Below are positions 6,272-9,257 of a DNA stretch of 9,257 bases, piece after piece. A program made the translations under genes and the position numbers. Position 1 is the stretch's first letter. The number at the start of each line of letters is the position of its first letter. The DNA is from Dialister sp. UBA734 (GTDB lineage Bacteria > Bacillota > Negativicutes > Veillonellales > Dialisteraceae). The stretch lies in contig DBLC01000018.1 in assembly GCA_002297935.1 (NCBI GenBank), positions 4,955 to 14,211 of the forward strand, read 5' to 3'. Below the pieces are notes generated by a model that was not told the DNA's origin, did no database searches, and saw only the letters and a list, made by a program, of their open reading frames with translations.

Positions 6272-6299
6272 GCGGCGCAACAAGATTTGGAAGCGCCGC
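6272..6299. repeat. GCGGCGC hairpin with conserved 14-nt loop
   Basis: Stem GCGGCGC (6272-6278) with GCGCCGC (6293-6299), loop AACAAGATTTGGAA. The hairpin at 7482-7509 has nearly the same loop and a stem with a compensated base-pair change, so the two are copies of one element. No T-run follows this copy. Confidence 0.8.
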
Positions 6300-6316
6300 A
6301 AATTTTGGAAAATAAA

Positions 6317-6358
6317 AGAGCTCGGATGAAATTGGATGATTTCGACCGGGCTCTTTTT
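6317..6358 (+). terminator. Rho-independent terminator of the receptor gene
   Basis: Stem AGAGCTCGG (6317-6325) with CCGGGCTCT (6346-6354), one wobble. An inner GAAAT/ATTTC stem extends it, and TTTTT (6354-6358) follows. It is 117 bases after the receptor stop and well before the next promoter. Confidence 0.85.
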
Positions 6359-6364
6359 GTATAT

Positions 6365-6458
6365 GGTTGTTTGTTGTTGGTTGTTAGTTGTTTGGAACAC
6401 TACGAACCGTCAACCGTTAACCGTTAACTGCTAACTAACAACCATCAACCAACAACTC
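6365..6458 (+). repeat. Inverted heptamer arrays before the TIM-barrel gene
   Basis: Left: GGTTGTT, TGTTGTT, GGTTGTT, AGTTGTT (6365-6392). Right, in one continuous 7-nt phase: CGAACCG, TCAACCG, TTAACCG, TTAACTG, CTAACTA, ACAACCA, TCAACCA, ACAACTC (6403-6458). The last three units are the inverse of the left array, and the first five are the inverse of the 6206-6268 array, giving two nested inverted pairs. The right side abuts the promoter of the next gene. Confidence 0.85.
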
Positions 6459-6459
6459 A

Positions 6460-6468
6460 TGTTATAAT
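6460..6468 (+). promoter_or_regulatory. Extended -10 promoter
   Basis: TGTTATAAT: a perfect TATAAT (6463-6468) with the TGN extension, which can work without a good -35. The region where a -35 should lie is heptamer array sequence. The transcript would start near 6475, leaving a leader of about 28 nt. Confidence 0.6.
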
Positions 6469-6502
6469 AGATGAAAATGAAACTCATCAAGGAGGTGTGA
6501 CG

Positions 6503-7438
6503 GTGAAGCAAAGTGTGAGCCATTACATGATGCCCGGCGACACGGAGAAATCGGTGCGGCAGGTGGTGGAAGAATTGGGATTGGATGGCATAGAGAATCT
6601 GATTTATGGAGAGGAACCGGCGGCCCATCCGGCGAAGTCGTTGACCATCGGTTGTCATTTGGCGTATTTCCCTGTGTGGATGAATTTTTACTTGGGAAAG
6701 AAAGAGTGGTATGAAAAGGATTTCCCCACCCCGGCAGATCGGCGTCGTGTCTTTGGCGGAGAAACTGTCGAGGCGTGGCTGACGAAGATAAGAAATAATA
6801 TCCATGCGGCGTTGGCAGAGGAACCGGAGTACTTGGTGTGGCATGTGGCGGACTGTCGGAATTTGGATATTTGGACCCGACAGTTTCAGTACACCAACCG
6901 AGAGATTTTGGAGAAAACCGCCGAGATCTATCATCAGGTAGAAAAGGAAATTCCTTCTTCGGTGCAGGTGCTGTTTGAAAATATTTTTTGGCCCGGATTG
7001 TACCAGTTGGATCCGGCGGAGGTGGAGTATTTCTTTACTCTCCTGGGAAGAGACAATGTGGGTATCATGCTGGACACAGGCCATTTGATGAATACGAACT
7101 TGGATTTACAGACCGAAGCGGACGGGGCGGACTATGTGTGCCAAGTGGTGAATCGGTTAGGCACTATGAAATCTTTGGTGAAAGGGATGCATCTGTCCTG
7201 TTCTCTTTCCAGTGCCTATCAGAAAGCCACTTGGGGAAAGATTCCGGAAATAGTGAACCCTAGCGTCATAGGCAATCACATTATTTCCATCGACCAACAT
7301 CGCCCTTTCCAAACCGACGCGGCCCGCCGCATCGTAGATACGGTGGAACCGGAGTATCTCACCCACGAACTCTTCGGCCGTACCTACGGCGTGCCGATGG
7401 AAGAAGTTAGGATACAGTTAATGGCGATGCAGTTATAG
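6503..7438 (+). CDS. Xylose isomerase-like TIM-barrel protein (AP endonuclease 2 superfamily)
   Basis: A 311-residue cytoplasmic protein expected to fold as a TIM barrel of the sugar phosphate isomerase/epimerase and endonuclease IV superfamily, which uses divalent metals. Supporting features: strand-like NLIYG (near residue 31), LVWHVAD (about 111-117), VLFENIFWPG (about 154-163, with a likely metal-ligand Glu), GIMLDTGHLMN (about 188-198, the usual D-x-G-H ligand motif), KGMHLS and HELFG near the C-terminus. The substrate is unknown and endonuclease IV itself is unlikely from the divergent sequence. Start chosen at GTG 6503, 7 nt after GGAGG (6491-6495); an in-frame GTG at 6497 overlaps the Shine-Dalgarno and is rejected. 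It stands as a single transcription unit, flanked by inverted heptamer arrays on both sides. Confidence 0.75.
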   Translation: MKQSVSHYMMPGDTEKSVRQVVEELGLDGIENLIYGEEPAAHPAKSLTIGCHLAYFPVWMNFYLGKKEWYEKDFPTPADRRRVFGGETVEAWLTKIRNNIHAALAEEPEYLVWHVADCRNLDIWTRQFQYTNREILEKTAEIYHQVEKEIPSSVQVLFENIFWPGLYQLDPAEVEYFFTLLGRDNVGIMLDTGHLMNTNLDLQTEADGADYVCQVVNRLGTMKSLVKGMHLSCSLSSAYQKATWGKIPEIVNPSVIGNHIISIDQHRPFQTDAARRIVDTVEPEYLTHELFGRTYGVPMEEVRIQLMAMQL

Positions 7439-7439
7439 T

Positions 7440-7474
7440 GCGTAGTGCGTAATGCGTAATGCGTAGTGCGGAGT
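7440..7474 (+). repeat. GCGTAGT/GCGTAAT heptamer array
   Basis: Five units in phase directly after the stop codon: GCGTAGT, GCGTAAT, GCGTAAT, GCGTAGT, GCGGAGT. The inverse array is at 7648-7675. Confidence 0.9.
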
Positions 7475-7481
7475 GGTGGAA

Positions 7482-7524
7482 GGGGCGCAACAAAATTTAA
7501 AAGCGCCCCAATACCCCTTTTTTT
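7482..7524 (+). terminator. Hairpin plus T-run after the TIM-barrel gene
   Basis: Stem GGGGCGC (7482-7488) with GCGCCCC (7503-7509), loop AACAAAATTTAAAA, then T7 at 7518-7524. An alternative outer pairing of AAGGGG (7480-7485) with CCCCTT (7514-7519) would bring the T-run next to the stem. The same loop occurs in the hairpin at 6272-6299. It probably acts as a terminator, although the spacing to the T-run is longer than ideal. Confidence 0.6.
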
Positions 7525-7569
7525 ATAATAGGACAGTTACCGGTAGGCGGCATTGATTGTTTACAAAAT

Positions 7570-7641
7570 CGGCGAGCTTATAGAAACGGACTCGGTAATA
7601 CATGTATTTATCCATATAAGAGTAATTCAATGTGCTCGCCG
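7570..7641. repeat. Inverted repeat CGGCGAGC / GCTCGCCG in the gene gap
   Basis: CGGCGAGC (7570-7577) and GCTCGCCG (7634-7641) are exact reverse complements separated by 56 bases. It lies between the terminator and the inverted heptamer array. The length is close to a tRNA, but there is no proper T-arm or D-arm sequence. Function unknown. Confidence 0.5.
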
Positions 7642-7647
7642 GCTACC

Positions 7648-7675
7648 ATTACGCACTTCGCACTACGCATTACGC
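7648..7675 (+). repeat. ATTACGC heptamer array (inverse of 7440-7474)
   Basis: Four units in phase: ATTACGC, ACTTCGC, ACTACGC, ATTACGC. It is read without stop codons in the plus direction, which is why the amidohydrolase frame appears open upstream of its true start. Confidence 0.9.
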
Positions 7676-7709
7676 ACTGAATTATCTAGCCATTTGTATC
7701 GAAAGTGAC

Positions 7710-7715
7710 TATAAT
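7710..7715 (+). promoter_or_regulatory. Probable -10 box of the amidohydrolase gene
   Basis: Perfect TATAAT with a TG two bases before it. No good -35 at 16-18 bases. The transcript would start near 7722, only about 27 nt before the chosen ATG and just ahead of its ribosome binding site. Confidence 0.5.
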
Positions 7716-7748
7716 GGAATCATTACAACAACAAGGAGTGGATCCAAT

Positions 7749-8993
7749 ATGGATATAAAGAAAGAAGTAGAAGCAGAAGAGTCGTTTCTGATTTCTCTGC
7801 GTCGTCATTTTCATGAACATCCGGAGTTGTCTCAGCAGGAGTTTGAGACCATGGATTTCATTGAAGAAAATTTGCACCATTGGGGCATTGAAACAGTGCG
7901 TGTGCCCCATGGCGGTGTGTTCGGCATGATTGATAGCGGGAAGCCCGGATGGACGGTGCTCATGCGGGCCGATATCGATGCGTTGCCGATTCTGGAAAAT
8001 TCGAAGAATCTGACCAAGGAAAAAGTTTGTGTTTCCAAGAACCCCGGCGTGTGCCATGCTTGCGGTCACGATGGGCATGCGTCTATGCTGCTCACGGCGG
8101 CGAAGGTTCTGGCGGCTCACAAAGACGAATGGGAAGGCAAAGTGCTACTCATGTTTGAAGAGGCGGAAGAAATGGGCGAGCGAGGCATTGGTCATCTCTT
8201 GGGCTATCTTCGGGACCATAAAGTGCACGTGGACGCTTGCTACGGGACTCATATGATGTATTGCCTGCCGGCGGGGAAAGTAGCTGTCATGTATGATGGC
8301 GTTCTGGCAGGGGCGTTCTTCTTCCATGTGAAACTGCACGGCAAGAGCGGTCACGGTTCTATGCCAAACTTGGCAGTGAGCCCCATCGATTGCTTCAATA
8401 CGTTCTACATGTCGCTCCAGTCCTATCGGATGCGGAAGGTCAATCCAAGAAATTGCCTGACCTACTCTTTCGGTATGGTTCAGGCGGGGGATACACCAAA
8501 TGTCATTCCCGATACGTTGACTTTCGCCGGTACGGCTCGCTGCTTCGTCAATGCAGATGGATTGGCTTTCCGTGATGATTTCTGGAAACTCTTGAAAGAC
8601 ACCTGTGACAACTTCGGCTGCACCATGGAAATTGTAGCAGACCAGTATTTCCCTGTTACCGCCAATACGAAGGAATGCGTGGACCTGGCGAAGAAAGCCA
8701 TTTCCGAACAAGTGGGGGATATCATGGAAGACACGGAACCATGGATGGCATCGGAAACCTTCTCCATCACCGAATCCACCTATCCAGGCATCTTCACCTT
8801 TACCGGTGCCAAAGACGAAGAAGTAGGCAGCGGCGCCAACCACCATACCCCGGAATTTGACCTTTCCGAAAAAGGATTGAAATACGGCGTCGAAGCCTCC
8901 CTGGCCTACGTCCTGGCTATGCTGAAAGAAAAGCCGGAAATCAAATCCTTCCATAAGGCCGATTTGGATCAGATGTTGGAATTGGCGAAATAG
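7749..8993 (+). CDS. M20 family metallo-amidohydrolase (M20D-like)
   Basis: A 414-residue cytoplasmic metal-dependent hydrolase that cleaves an amide bond in N-acyl or N-carboxyacyl amino acids or small peptides; the exact substrate is not readable here. Visible motifs: RRHFHEHPELS (18-28), typical of the M20D group; RADIDALP (73-80); CHACGHDGHASMLL (102-115) with likely metal ligands Cys105 and His107; FEEAEE (136-141) with the general base/ligand pair Glu140-Glu141, where many relatives have FQPAEE; GTH with His168; GKSGHGSMP (198-206) of the dimerisation domain; and ANHHTPEFD (363-371) with the C-terminal His ligand. All expected residues are present. Start at ATG 7749: AAGGAG at 7733-7738, 10 nt spacing, and alignment with the usual family N-terminus. 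The open frame before it passes through repeats. Confidence 0.92.
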   Translation: MDIKKEVEAEESFLISLRRHFHEHPELSQQEFETMDFIEENLHHWGIETVRVPHGGVFGMIDSGKPGWTVLMRADIDALPILENSKNLTKEKVCVSKNPGVCHACGHDGHASMLLTAAKVLAAHKDEWEGKVLLMFEEAEEMGERGIGHLLGYLRDHKVHVDACYGTHMMYCLPAGKVAVMYDGVLAGAFFFHVKLHGKSGHGSMPNLAVSPIDCFNTFYMSLQSYRMRKVNPRNCLTYSFGMVQAGDTPNVIPDTLTFAGTARCFVNADGLAFRDDFWKLLKDTCDNFGCTMEIVADQYFPVTANTKECVDLAKKAISEQVGDIMEDTEPWMASETFSITESTYPGIFTFTGAKDEEVGSGANHHTPEFDLSEKGLKYGVEASLAYVLAMLKEKPEIKSFHKADLDQMLELAK

Positions 8994-8999
8994 GTCGTT

Positions 9000-9055
9000 G
9001 GTAGCTGGTGACTGGGAATGGGGATTAGTAGCTAGGCCCTAGGAATTAGGAAATA
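9000..9055 (+). repeat. Mixed heptamer array after the amidohydrolase gene
   Basis: Eight consecutive 7-nt units: GGTAGCT, GGTGACT, GGGAATG, GGGATTA, GTAGCTA, GGCCCTA, GGAATTA, GGAAATA. All units start with G, and all but one with GG, while the remaining bases drift. It starts 7 bases after the stop codon. It shares 18 exact bases with 1184-1201. Confidence 0.75.
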
Positions 9056-9070
9056 TTGGCTCTGCCCCTA

Positions 9071-9110
9071 ACCGTCATTTTGACCGGTTGTATTTGTACG
9101 AGATGATACA
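9071..9110 (+). repeat. Dispersed CGTCATTTCGACC repeat, copy 3
   Basis: ACCGTCATTTTGACCGG followed by TATTTGTAC and GAGATGATAC: the same blocks as at 88-141 and 2405-2456, with one substitution in the leading motif. It sits just after a heptamer array. Confidence 0.5.
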
Positions 9111-9172
9111 AAACTCAAACTTCCTACCTGTTTTTCGCTGATAGAATCTAATATAGGATTCCATACATACAG

Positions 9173-9257
9173 TTAACAGCGTTTGGCTATTAGCCTTGTA
9201 TGTGAACGCCCCAGACGATGGCTCATTTCATGCCGCTTTTCTTTCCTATTGCCTTGG
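9173..9257 (-). CDS. Possible 3' end of a minus-strand gene entering from the right
   Basis: One minus-strand frame is open from the window edge for 27 codons to TAA at 9173-9175, ending ..SHRLGRSHTRLIAKRC. The other two minus frames are closed. The basic composition would fit a DNA-binding protein or transposase tail, but the piece is too short to identify and may be chance. A GGCT-ATT-AGCC triloop hairpin (9185-9195) and weak inverted repeats around it may be the end of an element. Confidence 0.2.
   Translation of the reverse strand, partial: QGNRKEKRHEMSHRLGRSHTRLIAKRC

Noticed and set aside
6206..6458. CRISPR array
   Set aside because: Units are 7 nt and contiguous, without 20-40 nt repeats or unique spacers.
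7571..7640. Possible tRNA: 7-bp end stem closing 70 bases
   Set aside because: No GGTTCRA-type T-loop, no D-arm and no anticodon arm could be drawn; only the end stem fits.
7632..7748. N-terminal extension of the amidohydrolase
   Set aside because: It translates the ATTACGC array, and the proper ribosome binding site and family N-terminus begin at 7749.

Overview
The window most likely comes from a diderm Firmicute of the Negativicutes (Dialister/Megasphaera/Veillonella-like). This is an inference from a TonB-dependent outer-membrane receptor with a signal peptide and aromatic C-terminus, found beside Firmicute-style genes with strong GGAGG-type ribosome binding sites. No rRNA or named marker is present, so the genus is open.

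Layout. 1-304 is non-coding. 305-1049 (minus) is a broken gene of unknown function with two homopolymer-associated frame changes. 1050-1630 is repeat-rich. 1631-2251 (plus) is a Maf nucleotide pyrophosphatase. 2252-3113 has no convincing gene: it holds a 257-bp inverted-repeat element, many small GC-rich hairpins with 3-nt loops and a 56-bp direct repeat. About 3118-3374 (minus) looks like a free-standing structured RNA with its own promoter and terminator. 3475-3780 is a nested inverted-repeat element. 4044-6200 (plus) is a TonB-dependent receptor with mosaic base composition, followed by hairpins and a terminator. 6503-7438 (plus) is a TIM-barrel protein of the sugar isomerase/AP endonuclease 2 superfamily. 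7749-8993 (plus) is an M20 family amidohydrolase. 8994-9257 is repeats and perhaps the 3' end of a minus-strand gene.

The four intact or broken protein genes look independently transcribed and not part of one pathway: each is separated from the next by repeats, and three have a promoter-like sequence close upstream. The receptor brings a chelate or cofactor across the outer membrane. Maf, the TIM-barrel protein and the amidohydrolase are expected to be cytoplasmic.

The most unusual content lies between the genes. Nearly every gap carries tandem arrays with a strict 7-nt or 9-nt period, but each array has its own unit sequence. The arrays usually occur as inverted pairs, sometimes nested, around hairpins. 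Arrays just after genes contain stop codons that the 7-nt period places in all three frames, and the maf stop codon itself lies in such an array. I see no CRISPR array, tRNA, rRNA or intact transposase.
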